Positions 9,636 to 18,347 are shown, counted from the first letter of the stretch. The stretch is DNA of 51,084 nt from Nitrospirae bacterium GWC2_56_14 (GCA_001803705.1 MHDY01000230.1:502-51585), one strand, 5' to 3'. A program made the numbers and translations. Notes: a model not told the origin generated them from the letters alone.

Positions 9636-11040
9636 ACAGGGCGAATCGAGACATTCCTTTTTTGCCAGGCAGCAGCTGATCAACTCCGCCAAGTCGGCGT
9701 TCCAGCTGCTCGCTGCCGTGCTCAAAAACTCGACCCTCTATCCGGTGTCGCATCCCTTTGTCCTCGCGTCCGCGGACAAGTTCTTGTTGAAGATCAAGGA
9801 ACTGCTGGTGGACCGTAAAGAGGTCCCCTTCTACCTCGTGGGCGGGGAGCTGTTCTTTGAAAAGGATTCAGTCCCCGTCGACGAAAGCCTTACGATGCTC
9901 ATGGAATTGTTCACTGGTCGCGAGATCGGCGGGATCATCTTCAGACCGGGCCTTACCACCGACGAGATCACGGCGTTCGCCGATCTGATGAACAAGAACA
10001 ATGCGGTCTTTGGCGCGGAAAGCGGTGCTAACGAGCTTCTGCCGAGGTCTTCGCAGATCACCCACATTGTTCTGCACCGCGTTCTGGTGGTGGATAAGAA
10101 GATCGGGAGCGTGATCAAAGAAGGCAAAAAGAGGGCTGCAGAGGTCTTCATGGACGCCATCGAGACCATGAAAGAGATGATGGAGGCCCAGCAGCTCGAT
10201 AAAAAGGTCAACATGCGCAAAATGAACACGACCGTTCAGACCATGGTCGATAATATTCTGGAGAACCGGGACACCTACATCGGCTTGACCAATCTCAAGA
10301 TGTACGATGAATACACCTTTGCTCACTCGGTGAACACGTCGCTTCTCGCTTCCGCTCTCGGCACCTTCCTGCGCTTCGAGAAACCTCAGGTCGCGGCCCT
10401 TGGTCTGGCCGGACTGCTGCATGATATGGGCAAGGCGAGTGTCCCCCATGAGATCATCAATAAACCCGGCAAGCTCACCGACGCGGAGTGGGAGGTGCTG
10501 AAGCGGCATCCCGTTGAAGGGGCACTGCTCCTTGCCGACACGCCGGGAGTGACCAAGATGGCCATGGTGGCGGCGTTCGAGCATCATCAGCATGGAGAGC
10601 GGGGGTATCCCGTCATCGGCGTCCGGCAGCACCTGTTCTCGCAGATCATTTCTCTTGCCGATGCCTATGATGCCATCACCGCCGCACGGGTGTATTACAG
10701 CATCCAGACGCCGCCTGACCAGGCCATCCGGATACTGTGGAAGAAGCGCGGCACGTCGTTCAACCCGGTGCTGGTAAAGGCCTTTGTCAATATGATGGGT
10801 ATATTTCCTGTCGGCACGGTTCTCAAGCTCAACACCGGAGAGGTGGGGCTGGTCATGCATCAGACCCGTGACCTGATGCGTCCCCGGGTGCTGCTGTTGA
10901 CCAGATTCGATGGGTCGGAAAAAGAGAAGGGCGCCGAGGTCAGTCTTTTGGAGGGCGCCGGCGGCAAATTCAAACGCTCCATTGCAGGCACCATCGATCC
11001 TTATGTTTCCCGCATCGATCTGAAAAAATATCTGACATAA
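9613..11040 (+). CDS. HD-GYP-like phosphohydrolase domain protein
   Basis: HD-GYP proteins hydrolyse cyclic di-GMP. This 475-residue protein has the N-terminal domain shared with the HEAT gene (about 20-130, with LKNSTLYPVSHPF). Its HD domain follows: YDEYTFAHSV (His238), HDMGK (270-274), and HHQHGERGYP (324-333). That last motif is one residue shorter than the HHExxDGxGYP consensus and lacks its Asp, so activity is not certain. The C-terminal strand-rich tail (VGTVLKLNTGEVGLV) is common in HD-GYP proteins. I chose the ATG at 9613, with AGGAGA upstream, over a TTG at 9577. Confidence 0.82.
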   Translation: MPEEQNDRQGESRHSFFARQQLINSAKSAFQLLAAVLKNSTLYPVSHPFVLASADKFLLKIKELLVDRKEVPFYLVGGELFFEKDSVPVDESLTMLMELFTGREIGGIIFRPGLTTDEITAFADLMNKNNAVFGAESGANELLPRSSQITHIVLHRVLVVDKKIGSVIKEGKKRAAEVFMDAIETMKEMMEAQQLDKKVNMRKMNTTVQTMVDNILENRDTYIGLTNLKMYDEYTFAHSVNTSLLASALGTFLRFEKPQVAALGLAGLLHDMGKASVPHEIINKPGKLTDAEWEVLKRHPVEGALLLADTPGVTKMAMVAAFEHHQHGERGYPVIGVRQHLFSQIISLADAYDAITAARVYYSIQTPPDQAIRILWKKRGTSFNPVLVKAFVNMMGIFPVGTVLKLNTGEVGLVMHQTRDLMRPRVLLLTRFDGSEKEKGAEVSLLEGAGGKFKRSIAGTIDPYVSRIDLKKYLT

Positions 11041-11168
11041 CCTTGATGTCTCTGCAGTGAACCTGCGCTGCTGTCGCAGGAACATCCACGCGCCGACCGT
11101 TGTTATCTTCTTTCCAGCGGTTCTTATGACGAAAACGCGATTTTTTGCGTGGAATCCAGCATTTTGCC

Positions 11169-11198
11169 TTGATTTTCACATGGTTGTCCGTATATAAT
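11169..11198 (+). promoter_or_regulatory. Sigma-70 promoter of xseB-ispA
   Basis: TTGATT (11169-11174), an 18-base spacer and a consensus TATAAT (11193-11198) lie 38 bases before the xseB ATG. The predicted start is near 11205. Confidence 0.6.
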
Positions 11199-11235
11199 AA
11201 AAAGGTCAGACAGGCTGGGCATTGGAGAAAACCCT

Positions 11236-11466
11236 ATGGCGGAAAAGAAATTTGAAGCTGCTCTGGCGCGTCTCGAAGAGCTCGTCAAAGAACTTGAGCA
11301 GGGGGACCTTCCTCTGGAGCAGTCGCTCAAGCTCTTTGAAGAGGGGATCAAGCTTTCCCGCATCTGCAACCGCCGGCTGGAGGATGCCGAGCGACGCGTA
11401 GAGATCCTGCTCAAAGATGCAACAGGGAAAATAATTGCGCAGCCTTTTGACGAGGAACAGGAGTAA
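11236..11466 (+). CDS. xseB: Exodeoxyribonuclease VII small subunit
   Basis: XseB subunits form helical hairpins around XseA. The 76-residue length and the sequence are typical: KFEAALARLEELVKELEQGD, LPLEQSLKLFEEG, then LSRICNRRLEDAERRVE. A GGAG element sits about 10 bases before the ATG. ispA follows within 14 bases. The xseB-ispA-dxs-tlyA order is conserved in many bacteria, although here xseA has been separated from xseB by the HEAT and HD genes. Confidence 0.93.
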   Translation: MAEKKFEAALARLEELVKELEQGDLPLEQSLKLFEEGIKLSRICNRRLEDAERRVEILLKDATGKIIAQPFDEEQE

Positions 11467-11479
11467 TACTACCGCTGTT

Positions 11480-12370
11480 ATGGATATCAAAGCCTATCTT
11501 CAGAAAAGAAAGATCCTTATCGACCGCTCCCTTGAAAAACAGGTGCCGCCTGCGAAGACGTTCCCGCCCGCGGTGCACGAAGCCATGCGCTACAGCCTCT
11601 TTGCCGGCGGCAAGCGGGTGCGGCCCATACTGGCCCTAGCTTCCGCTGAAGCACTGGGCGCACCGGTCGCCGATCTGCTTCCCATCGCCGGGTCGCTTGA
11701 ACTGATCCACACGTATTCCCTGATCCATGACGACCTTCCTGCCATGGATGACGACGATCTTCGCCGCGGCAGGCCTACGTGCCACAAGGTGTACGGAGAG
11801 GCCATTGCAATTCTTGCAGGCGACGGCCTTCTGAACATGGCCTTCGAGGTCCTGTCCGACCCCCGGCGCTTGAAAGCCGTGCCTGCAGGCAGGATGCTTG
11901 CCATCATCCGTGAGCTTTCGACCGCGTCGGGAGTCTTCGGCATGGTGGGCGGCCAGGTGGTCGACATCCAGTCCGAAGGCAAAGAGGTTGATTTCCCTAC
12001 GCTGGAATACATCCATACGCACAAGACCGGCGCTCTGATCCGGTCGTCCGTGCGCATCGGCGCGCTCTATGCCCGGGCCGGGAAACGCCAGTTCACGGCG
12101 CTCACCCATTACGGAGAGATGGTGGGTCTCGCGTTCCAGATTGCCGACGATATTCTGGATCTTACGGGCACCCAGGAAGTGATCGGCAAGGACGTGGGCA
12201 GCGATCTCAAAAAGGACAAAAAGACCTTTCCGAGTTTCTATGGACTGGAAGAGTCGCGGCGCAGGGCAGTGGAGGTTGCGGAGAAGGCAGTTCATCTGCT
12301 CAAAGACTTCGATCGCAAGGCCGACCCGCTCAGGGAATTGGCGAAGTATATTGTACAGAGAGTGAATTAG
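11480..12370 (+). CDS. ispA: Polyprenyl (farnesyl/geranylgeranyl) diphosphate synthase
   Basis: This enzyme condenses isopentenyl diphosphate with allylic diphosphates to give C15/C20 chains for quinones and undecaprenol. The 296-residue protein has FAGGKRVRP, the first Asp-rich motif DDLPAMDDDDLRRGRPT, GGQVVDIQSEG, and the second Asp-rich motif QIADDILDLTG followed by KDVGSDLKKDK. I chose the ATG at 11480 because the family begins near KAYLQKRKILIDRSL; the longer frame overlaps xseB. The product length cannot be read from sequence alone. It forms a pathway unit with dxs downstream. Confidence 0.93.
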   Translation: MDIKAYLQKRKILIDRSLEKQVPPAKTFPPAVHEAMRYSLFAGGKRVRPILALASAEALGAPVADLLPIAGSLELIHTYSLIHDDLPAMDDDDLRRGRPTCHKVYGEAIAILAGDGLLNMAFEVLSDPRRLKAVPAGRMLAIIRELSTASGVFGMVGGQVVDIQSEGKEVDFPTLEYIHTHKTGALIRSSVRIGALYARAGKRQFTALTHYGEMVGLAFQIADDILDLTGTQEVIGKDVGSDLKKDKKTFPSFYGLEESRRRAVEVAEKAVHLLKDFDRKADPLRELAKYIVQRVN

Positions 12371-12375
12371 AAAGG

Positions 12376-12455
12376 CAGGGTTCTGGGTACAGGGTTCAGG
12401 GTACAGGATTCGGAAAAGTCTTAACCCTGACCCCTGACTACTGAACCCTGACCCT
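12376..12455. repeat. Iterated-motif inverted repeat (CAGGGTTC type)
   Basis: The left arm (12376-12410) repeats GGGTTCTGGGTACAGGGTTC-like units. The right arm (12422-12455) carries the complement, CCCTGACCCCTGACTACTGA and so on. It occupies almost the whole ispA-dxs gap. Confidence 0.8.
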
Positions 12456-12466
12456 ACGAGGTAACC

Positions 12467-14386
12467 ATGATTCTCGACAGCATTAACAACACACAAGACC
12501 TGAGGAAACTTTCGCAGGAAAAACTGCCGGCGCTTGCGGGCGAAGTGCGGGAGGAGATCATCAACGTCGTGTCGCGGACCGGAGGCCACCTGGCTTCCAG
12601 CCTCGGCGTGGTGGACCTGACCATCGCCCTGCACTATGCCTTTGACACGCCGAAGGACCGCATCGTCTGGGACGTGGGCCATCAGGCCTATGCGCATAAG
12701 ATCCTGACAGGACGGCGCGCCCAGTTCTCGACGCTGCGGCAGCATGGGGGCATGAGCGGTTTCCCCAAACGCGAAGAAAGCCCCTGCGACCATTTCGATG
12801 TGGGCCACGCGAGCACGTCCATATCAGCGGCGCTCGGTATGGCGGCGGCACGGGACATCAAGGGCGAAGATTACCGCGTCATTGCCGTGATCGGCGACGG
12901 CTCCATTTCCGCCGGCCTTGCCTTCGAGGGAATGAACCAGGCAGGGCATCTGAAGAAGAACCTGGTCGTGATCCTGAATGACAACGAAATGTCCATATCT
13001 CCCAACGTCGGAGCGCTTTCGTCCTATCTCAGCAGGATGATGACCGGCAATTTTTATACGAAATTCCGCCAGGAAACCAAGCATTTTCTTCAGGGGATCC
13101 CCCGGGTCGGGGAAGCCATGTTCAATATTGCAAAAAGGACCGAGGATTCCATCAAGGGCCTCATGGTCCCTGGCATGCTGTTCGAAGACCTTGGGTTCCA
13201 ATATGTAGGCCCCATCGACGGGCATAACATCGAGCATCTGCTTCAGACATTCAATAATATAAAGGATTTCACCTGGCCCGTGCTTATCCACGTGATCACG
13301 AAAAAAGGCAAAGGCTGCGAGTTCGCCGAATGCAGCCCGTCACAGTTCCACGGCACTCCGCCCTTTGATCTCGTCACCGGCAAAACGAACAAAAAGGCGA
13401 CGGTGCTCAGTTATACCGATGTCTTCGGCCAGACCTTGATCAAGCTTGCGGCGGACAATGAAAAGATCGTGGCGATCTCCGCAGCCATGCCGGAAGGCAC
13501 GGGCCTCGACAAATTCTCGGAGCAGTTCCCGGACCGGTTCTTCGATGTAGGCATTGCGGAGTCGCACGGCATCACCTTCGCCTGCGGCCTTGCGGTCGAG
13601 GGGCTGCATCCGGTGGCGGCCATTTACTCCACATTCACGCAGCGGGCCTACGACCAGATCGTGCACGATCTCTGCCTCCAGAACCTGCCGGTAACGCTGG
13701 CGCTTGACCGCGCCGGACTGGTGGGCGAGGATGGGCCCACGCACCATGGCGTGTTCGACATTGCCTACCTGCGCCATGTGCCGAACATGGTCCTGATGGC
13801 GCCGAAGGACGAGAACGAACTGCAGCATATGATCAAGACCGCTGTTGAATATCCCGGTCCGACGGCGGTTCGCTATCCGCGGGGAACGGGGTACGGCGTT
13901 CCCATGGACCAGGAATTGAAGCAGCTTGAGATCGGCAAGGGGGAATTGCTCCTGGACGGGGCCGATGTGGCCATCATTTCCATCGGCAACATGGTTTATC
14001 CGGCAATGGAAGCGGCAAAGCGGCTCGCTGGTGACGGCATCTCGGCAACGGTGGTGAATGCCCGGTTCGTAAAGCCCCTCGACGTTGAGCTGATCCTGCG
14101 GGTCGCTAAAAAGACCGGCAGGGTGGTCACGGTGGAAGAACATGCGCTGATGGGCGGTTTCGGGAGCGCGGTGCTCGAAAGCCTTGATGCGGCAGGCATG
14201 ACCGGCGTGAAGTCGCTGCGGATCGGGCTGCCTGACGCATACATCGAGCACGGTACGCAGGCTTTGCTCCGCAAAAAGTACGGACTGGACGCCGACGGGA
14301 TCTATGCGTCGGTCAGGGAGTTCGTCATGCAATCCCGGCTCAAGGCAGTGCCGCCGGTGGTGAACCTAAAAGCGAAAGATGCATGA
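12467..14386 (+). CDS. dxs: 1-deoxy-D-xylulose-5-phosphate synthase
   Basis: Dxs condenses pyruvate and glyceraldehyde 3-phosphate using thiamine diphosphate, the first step of the non-mevalonate isoprenoid pathway. The 639-residue length is standard. Visible motifs are DVGHQAYAHKILTGR, the thiamine diphosphate/Mg site GDGSISAGLAFEGMN with NDNEMSIS, the transketolase pyrimidine-binding part RAYDQIVHDLCLQNLPV, and DRAGLVGEDGPTHHG. GAGG lies eight bases before the ATG. It follows ispA, so two isoprenoid steps are adjacent. A rho-independent terminator follows. Confidence 0.97.
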   Translation: MILDSINNTQDLRKLSQEKLPALAGEVREEIINVVSRTGGHLASSLGVVDLTIALHYAFDTPKDRIVWDVGHQAYAHKILTGRRAQFSTLRQHGGMSGFPKREESPCDHFDVGHASTSISAALGMAAARDIKGEDYRVIAVIGDGSISAGLAFEGMNQAGHLKKNLVVILNDNEMSISPNVGALSSYLSRMMTGNFYTKFRQETKHFLQGIPRVGEAMFNIAKRTEDSIKGLMVPGMLFEDLGFQYVGPIDGHNIEHLLQTFNNIKDFTWPVLIHVITKKGKGCEFAECSPSQFHGTPPFDLVTGKTNKKATVLSYTDVFGQTLIKLAADNEKIVAISAAMPEGTGLDKFSEQFPDRFFDVGIAESHGITFACGLAVEGLHPVAAIYSTFTQRAYDQIVHDLCLQNLPVTLALDRAGLVGEDGPTHHGVFDIAYLRHVPNMVLMAPKDENELQHMIKTAVEYPGPTAVRYPRGTGYGVPMDQELKQLEIGKGELLLDGADVAIISIGNMVYPAMEAAKRLAGDGISATVVNARFVKPLDVELILRVAKKTGRVVTVEEHALMGGFGSAVLESLDAAGMTGVKSLRIGLPDAYIEHGTQALLRKKYGLDADGIYASVREFVMQSRLKAVPPVVNLKAKDA

Positions 14387-14388
14387 GG

Positions 14389-14416
14389 ATTTCGGATTGC
14401 GGATTGCGGATTGGGG
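14389..14416. repeat. Half element of CGGATT iterations
   Basis: Three tandem copies of a 7-9 base unit (TTTCGGATTGCGGATTGCGG) lie just after the dxs stop. No complementary right arm is seen. The same motif builds the full element at 36485-36611. Confidence 0.6.
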
Positions 14417-14438
14417 AGTAAAGACTGATGCAAGCCCG

Positions 14439-14472
14439 GAGGCGCTGAGAGATTTCTTGGCGCCTCTTTTTT
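14439..14472 (+). terminator. Rho-independent terminator after dxs
   Basis: GAGGCGC (14439-14445) pairs with GCGCCTC (14460-14466), and six T residues follow directly (14467-14472). Confidence 0.8.
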
Positions 14473-14515
14473 ATGATGCTGATGGGGGCAGGGTCGATCC
14501 TGAAAAAAGCATTTG

Positions 14516-14680
14516 GACGCAGATAAAATCTGATGAACGCGGATAAGGCAAGTGAAAGTGCTATTACTGCGCTACAAAGAATACTCATTGTTTGGGGATA
14601 TTTCTTTTATCGGAATTATTGGTTTGTCTGCGATAATCTGCGTTCATCTGCGGCCAACTGCCGTTATTCAGTTGATATGT
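14516..14680. repeat. Iterated-motif inverted repeat (CGCAGAT/GCGGAT type)
   Basis: The left arm (14518-14550) has GACGCAGATAAAATCTGATG and AACGCGGATAAGG. The right arm (14624-14660) has GTCTGCGATAATCTGCG and TTCATCTGCGGCC. The tail CCAACTGCCGTTATT...GTTGATA (about 14654-14678) resembles the tail of the element at 15478-15628. Confidence 0.7.
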
Positions 14681-14702
14681 TCCCGATCAATTAAAGGTGA
14701 TC

Positions 14703-15461
14703 ATGTCTGATGAAAAAAAAGTTAAAACAGGAAAGGTCCGCATCGACCGGCTCCTGGTCGACCGCGGCCTCGTGGAAAGCCGGGAACGCGGGCATGCTTT
14801 GATCCTGGCAGGCCAGGTCCTGGTGAACGGCCAGAAGCGGGACAAGGCCGGTGCGCTCGTTCCTGAAGATGCGGAGATCCGTATCCTCGGTGAGGTCCTT
14901 CCTTATGTGAGCAGGGGAGGGCTGAAGCTTGCAGCTGCCCTGAAGGAGTTCAGAGTGTCCGCAGACGGCAAGGTTGCGCTCGATGTGGGAGCTTCTACCG
15001 GCGGGTTCACGGACTGCCTGCTGCAGCACGGCGCAAAAAAAGTATATGCCGTGGACGTAGGTTACGGCCAGATGGCCTGGAAGATCCGGCAGGACCCCCG
15101 CGTGGTGACGATCGAACGGGTGAACATCCGCGCCATCGAGCCGTCCCTCGTCCCGGAAGCGGTCCATATGGCGGTCATCGACGTATCGTTCATCTCGCTC
15201 GAGAAAGTGATCCCCTCCATTCGGCAATTTTTGAGGCCTGGTGCGGAGCTTGTCGCTCTCATCAAGCCGCAGTTCGAGGTTGGGCGGGATCAGGTTGGCA
15301 AAGGCGGCATCGTGCGGGATGAGGAAGCGAGGACAGCAGCGGTGGAAAGGGTCACGAGCTTTATTCAGGAACAGGGCTTTGCTATTACAGGCGTCATTCC
15401 TTCGCCGATCACCGGGCAGGACGGGAATGTGGAGTTTCTTATTTATGCCGTTAAATCTTGA
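14703..15461 (+). CDS. tlyA: TlyA-family rRNA 2'-O-methyltransferase (S4 + FtsJ-like)
   Basis: TlyA methylates ribose 2'-OH positions in 16S/23S rRNA using S-adenosylmethionine; older annotation calls it hemolysin A. The N-terminal S4 RNA-binding domain (about 9-70; RIDRLLVDRGLVESRERG, LAGQVLVNGQ) is followed by the methyltransferase: DVGASTGGFTDCLLQ, YAVDVGYGQMAW, VIDVSFISLEK and LIKPQFEVGR. I chose the ATG at 14703; a GTG two codons upstream shares the AAAGGTGA element. It follows dxs as in many genomes. Confidence 0.93.
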   Translation: MSDEKKVKTGKVRIDRLLVDRGLVESRERGHALILAGQVLVNGQKRDKAGALVPEDAEIRILGEVLPYVSRGGLKLAAALKEFRVSADGKVALDVGASTGGFTDCLLQHGAKKVYAVDVGYGQMAWKIRQDPRVVTIERVNIRAIEPSLVPEAVHMAVIDVSFISLEKVIPSIRQFLRPGAELVALIKPQFEVGRDQVGKGGIVRDEEARTAAVERVTSFIQEQGFAITGVIPSPITGQDGNVEFLIYAVKS

Positions 15462-15477
15462 GACTGAAAGAGCAGTT

Positions 15478-15628
15478 GAGCCACAAAATGCACAGAAATC
15501 ACAGTGCTCTGGTTTGGCAAAGACTTCCTCGATTTGGTGATAACGCAATTCATTTTTAATTCCTTGTTTTTACCTATGTGACTTATGTGCTTTCTGTGGC
15601 TAACTGCCGTTTATTATAGGTTGATACG
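15478..15628. repeat. Iterated-motif inverted repeat (CACAGA type) between convergent genes
   Basis: The left arm (15478-15505) iterates CCACAAAATGCACAGAAATC. The right arm (15575-15602) has TGTGACTTATGTGCTTTCTG and ends TGGCT. The tail CTAACTGCCGTT...GGTTGATA matches that of 14516-14680. It separates tlyA from the convergent DUF3786 gene and could act as a two-way terminator. Confidence 0.7.
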
Positions 15629-15634
15629 TCTTTG

Positions 15635-16435
15635 TCACTGGCAACCACCCCCCGTCAATCTCGAAGCAAATTCCTCCCCCAATACCACGATAGACTCGAT
15701 ATCCAGATAGCTCGGCGCAGTCCTGTCCAGCAGCAGCTTGCACTGGGCCGGGAAATCCTCTTCCGCAACAGCATCGTAGAATAACAGCAGCACCGGATAG
15801 TGGGGAAAGAACCGGAACTCGCAGGCAGCATCATGACTGCCGCTGAAATCACTGGGCACTCCGCCGAACTTTTCGCAGGCTGCTTTTAAGGCGGCTATGT
15901 TCCCCGCAAAATGTCTGGCGATCACGTCCTCTACATGGCCCGCCCAGGCCTTGTCCTTTGCATGAGAGGCGGGCACCGAACTGAACGTTATCCATTCGCC
16001 TGCGGGCTGGGGTGGATCGGGCATGGAGAGATGATTGTAGATCAGGATCGATATCCAGGGCAGCGGCTCTGCTCCTGACGGGCCGGTTACCTTCTCTTTC
16101 GTAATATGGTATTGCTCGTTCAGGAACGTCAGTTCCAGGGTGTCCGCGTCGGCGAGCGCTGCACCGAAGAGAGCAGCGGTCTTCCTGAAATCCAAGGCCT
16201 GGATTTTGGGCTGCAGTGACCGGAGGGCTTGTTCGTACACGGTCCCCGGCGACGGCTGCCGGTTCGCGTCGGCCTCTTTCAGGGCTTCACGGGCCGAAGC
16301 GGTCATGGTCGGGCAGTCGTCAGGAGAGGCCTGGTGAGAGGCCAGCCGGGCAGCGAACCCGAAGCAGCTTGTTGTTCCGCATTTACCGCAGTTCGTTTTG
16401 GGGAGCAGTTTGTAGATCTCGACGGCAGTCATCAT
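15635..16435 (-). CDS. DUF3786 protein with an N-terminal 4Fe-4S domain
   Basis: The protein (267 residues) opens with a corrinoid/Fe-S-protein-type cluster motif, LPKTNCGKCGTTSCFGFA, with Cys16, Cys19, Cys24 and Cys41 spaced C-x2-C-x4-C-x16-C. This is the cluster-binding module found at the start of the large corrinoid Fe-S protein subunit. The rest matches my recollection of the DUF3786 fold (PWISILIYNHL, EWITFSSVPASH, FRFFPHYPVLLLFYDA), common in strict anaerobes and of unknown function. I start at the ATG at 16435 (AAGG about 10 bases upstream); the adjacent ATG at 16432 is equally possible. It stands alone, convergent with tlyA. Confidence 0.82.
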   Translation of the reverse strand: MMTAVEIYKLLPKTNCGKCGTTSCFGFAARLASHQASPDDCPTMTASAREALKEADANRQPSPGTVYEQALRSLQPKIQALDFRKTAALFGAALADADTLELTFLNEQYHITKEKVTGPSGAEPLPWISILIYNHLSMPDPPQPAGEWITFSSVPASHAKDKAWAGHVEDVIARHFAGNIAALKAACEKFGGVPSDFSGSHDAACEFRFFPHYPVLLLFYDAVAEEDFPAQCKLLLDRTAPSYLDIESIVVLGEEFASRLTGGGCQ

Positions 16436-16552
16436 GATCAGTACCTTAACGGTTTTCTTGAAAGCTGTCAATTATTGTATCAAGGAGCCCCATAGGGAGG
16501 CAATACGCGAAAGTTCGCAAAATGGTACGTTGTTATATTGTTTAGAATATGC

Positions 16553-16582
16553 TTGACAATGCAATTGTAGTACGCTTATACT
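16553..16582 (+). promoter_or_regulatory. Strong sigma-70 promoter of the sigma-54-type regulator
   Basis: TTGACA (16553-16558), an 18-base spacer and TATACT (16577-16582) lie upstream of the regulator at 16734. The predicted start near 16589 leaves a leader of about 145 bases. Confidence 0.8.
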
Positions 16583-16733
16583 AACCCTAATTATCAATTC
16601 CCCGCAAATTATGACTTGCGCTCCACTTAATTTATTGCATTTATAAATCATTGAGTTGTGGGCTGCGCATACTTACCGGCATGGCATAAACCGTTTTGTT
16701 ATTCTCTCTCTCGTTCGAGAAAGGGGTATAGAT

Positions 16734-18212
16734 ATGGATGGTATGTCGGATTTAACCTGTTTGCCGCATTCCCGCACGACGCGCGTCCGACCGGGGCGTG
16801 AAAAGAAGAAAAAGGTACTGATCGTCGATGACGAGTATCTCATTCGCTACTCACTGCAGCATCTGATTGAAGATGAGGGGTTTGCGACTTTTGCCGCAGA
16901 TTCCGGACTCAACGCCCTCCGCCTCTTCGAAGAACAAAAACCGGAAATCGTCATCCTGGACATTAACCTCCCTGATTCGAACGGTCTCACCCTGCTGAAA
17001 ACGATAAAAGACATCAATCCCCATGCCGTCGTCATCATGATAACCGCCTGCGCCGAGGTCCAGAGCAGTGTCGATGCCATGAAGATGGGCGCTCTCGATT
17101 ATCTTGAGAAACCGATCGACATCGAAAAATTAAAAACGCTCCTGGTTGCAGAAAAAAAGGACCGTGCCTTGCCTGCGCCGGTTGCAAGCCGCGATGATTT
17201 CGTGTTCCAAAGCGAGGCCATGCAGGAAATCGTGAGGATCGTCGAGCGTCTGGCGAACAAAGACGATGTGACCGTACTCGTCCTGGGTGAAAGCGGCACC
17301 GGGAAGAGCAAGCTCTGCAAGATCATGCATCATCTCAGCACACGGAAAGATGGTCCTTTTGTCGAGATCGGCTGTTCGAACATCCCCGAGCATCTTATTG
17401 AAAGCGAACTCTTCGGATTCGAGAAAGGCGCCTTTACCGATGCCAAGGCTTCGAAGAAGGGGCTCATTGAAATGGCCGCGGGCGGCGCCCTGTTTCTCGA
17501 CGAGATCGGCGATATGCCCAATCCCATGCAGTCGAAGGTCCTGAGCCTGCTCGAAGAGAAGACCTTCCGCAGGATCGGAGGGTTGCAGCAGATCGCCGCT
17601 GATGTGAGGATCTTCGCGGCCACCAACAGGAATCTGAACGAGCTTGTGCAGTCCCACCAGTTCAGGCTTGATCTTTTTTACCGCCTCAACGTCGTGACCA
17701 TTGAGATGCCGCCGCTGCGCAAACGCAAAGAGGATATTCCGCTCCTGGTCCAGCACTACCTCAAACAGTATGGTGAAAAGTATCACTGCGCGGTGAAGGG
17801 CATCTCCCCGAAGACCATGAACGTTCTGCTGGATTACTCCTGGCCGGGTAACATCCGGGAGTTGAAGAACCTGATCGAGAAATTGGTGGTCCTGTCAAAA
17901 TGCGAGTTGATCGAGATCGACGATCTTCCGGCAGGAATGCTTGCGCCGTCGGGAGCTCCTGCGCCCGTAACACCGGCTGAAACAACGGACGTCACGAAAC
18001 GTTCGGCCCTTTCCCTGAAAACGATGGAGGAGGAGTTTATCCGGACGGCGCTTCGATTGTCGGAGGGGAACCAGAGAAAAGCGGCACGGCTTCTTGATAT
18101 CAGCAGGGACACCCTTCGCTATCGCTTGAAAAAATTAGGCATAGACACCTCCCAATGCGCAGCGATCTGGTCATTATGGGAACTGGCCGGTTGCATGCCT
18201 TTCTTCTGCTGA
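16734..18212 (+). CDS. NtrC-family response regulator, sigma-54 activator with variant GAFTDA loop
   Basis: The 492-residue protein has a receiver domain (about 27-140; VDDE acidic pocket, phospho-acceptor Asp76 in LDINLP, Lys in LEKP). An AAA+ domain follows (P-loop GESGTGKS 185-192, LFLDEIGDMP Walker B, RNIRELKN-type end), then a Fis-type helix-turn-helix (EGNQRKAARLLDISRDTLRYRLKK). The sigma-54-contacting loop reads GAFTDA (232-237) instead of GAFTGA. About 20 extra residues follow the helix-turn-helix. I chose the ATG at 16734 because AAGGGG lies eight bases upstream. It is convergent with the cytochrome cluster, which it may control. No kinase gene is adjacent. Confidence 0.9.
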   Translation: MDGMSDLTCLPHSRTTRVRPGREKKKKVLIVDDEYLIRYSLQHLIEDEGFATFAADSGLNALRLFEEQKPEIVILDINLPDSNGLTLLKTIKDINPHAVVIMITACAEVQSSVDAMKMGALDYLEKPIDIEKLKTLLVAEKKDRALPAPVASRDDFVFQSEAMQEIVRIVERLANKDDVTVLVLGESGTGKSKLCKIMHHLSTRKDGPFVEIGCSNIPEHLIESELFGFEKGAFTDAKASKKGLIEMAAGGALFLDEIGDMPNPMQSKVLSLLEEKTFRRIGGLQQIAADVRIFAATNRNLNELVQSHQFRLDLFYRLNVVTIEMPPLRKRKEDIPLLVQHYLKQYGEKYHCAVKGISPKTMNVLLDYSWPGNIRELKNLIEKLVVLSKCELIEIDDLPAGMLAPSGAPAPVTPAETTDVTKRSALSLKTMEEEFIRTALRLSEGNQRKAARLLDISRDTLRYRLKKLGIDTSQCAAIWSLWELAGCMPFFC

Positions 18213-18347
18213 ACTGGGCCTTACATGACGCTCCGGAATTACGCAGCTTGCAAAGCCACGCTGCCAGAGGCCGGGGATGACACAATGCGCGACACCGGCC
18301 GGCCCGCGCTCACCGTTTTTTCCGACTTTCCTTCCCCTGCTGCGTGA

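Noticed and set aside
18213..18347. Terminator between the convergent regulator and 12-haem genes
   Set aside because: GC-rich palindromic pieces (GGCCGGCC) and a T-run are present, but they do not combine into a clear stem followed by T residues.
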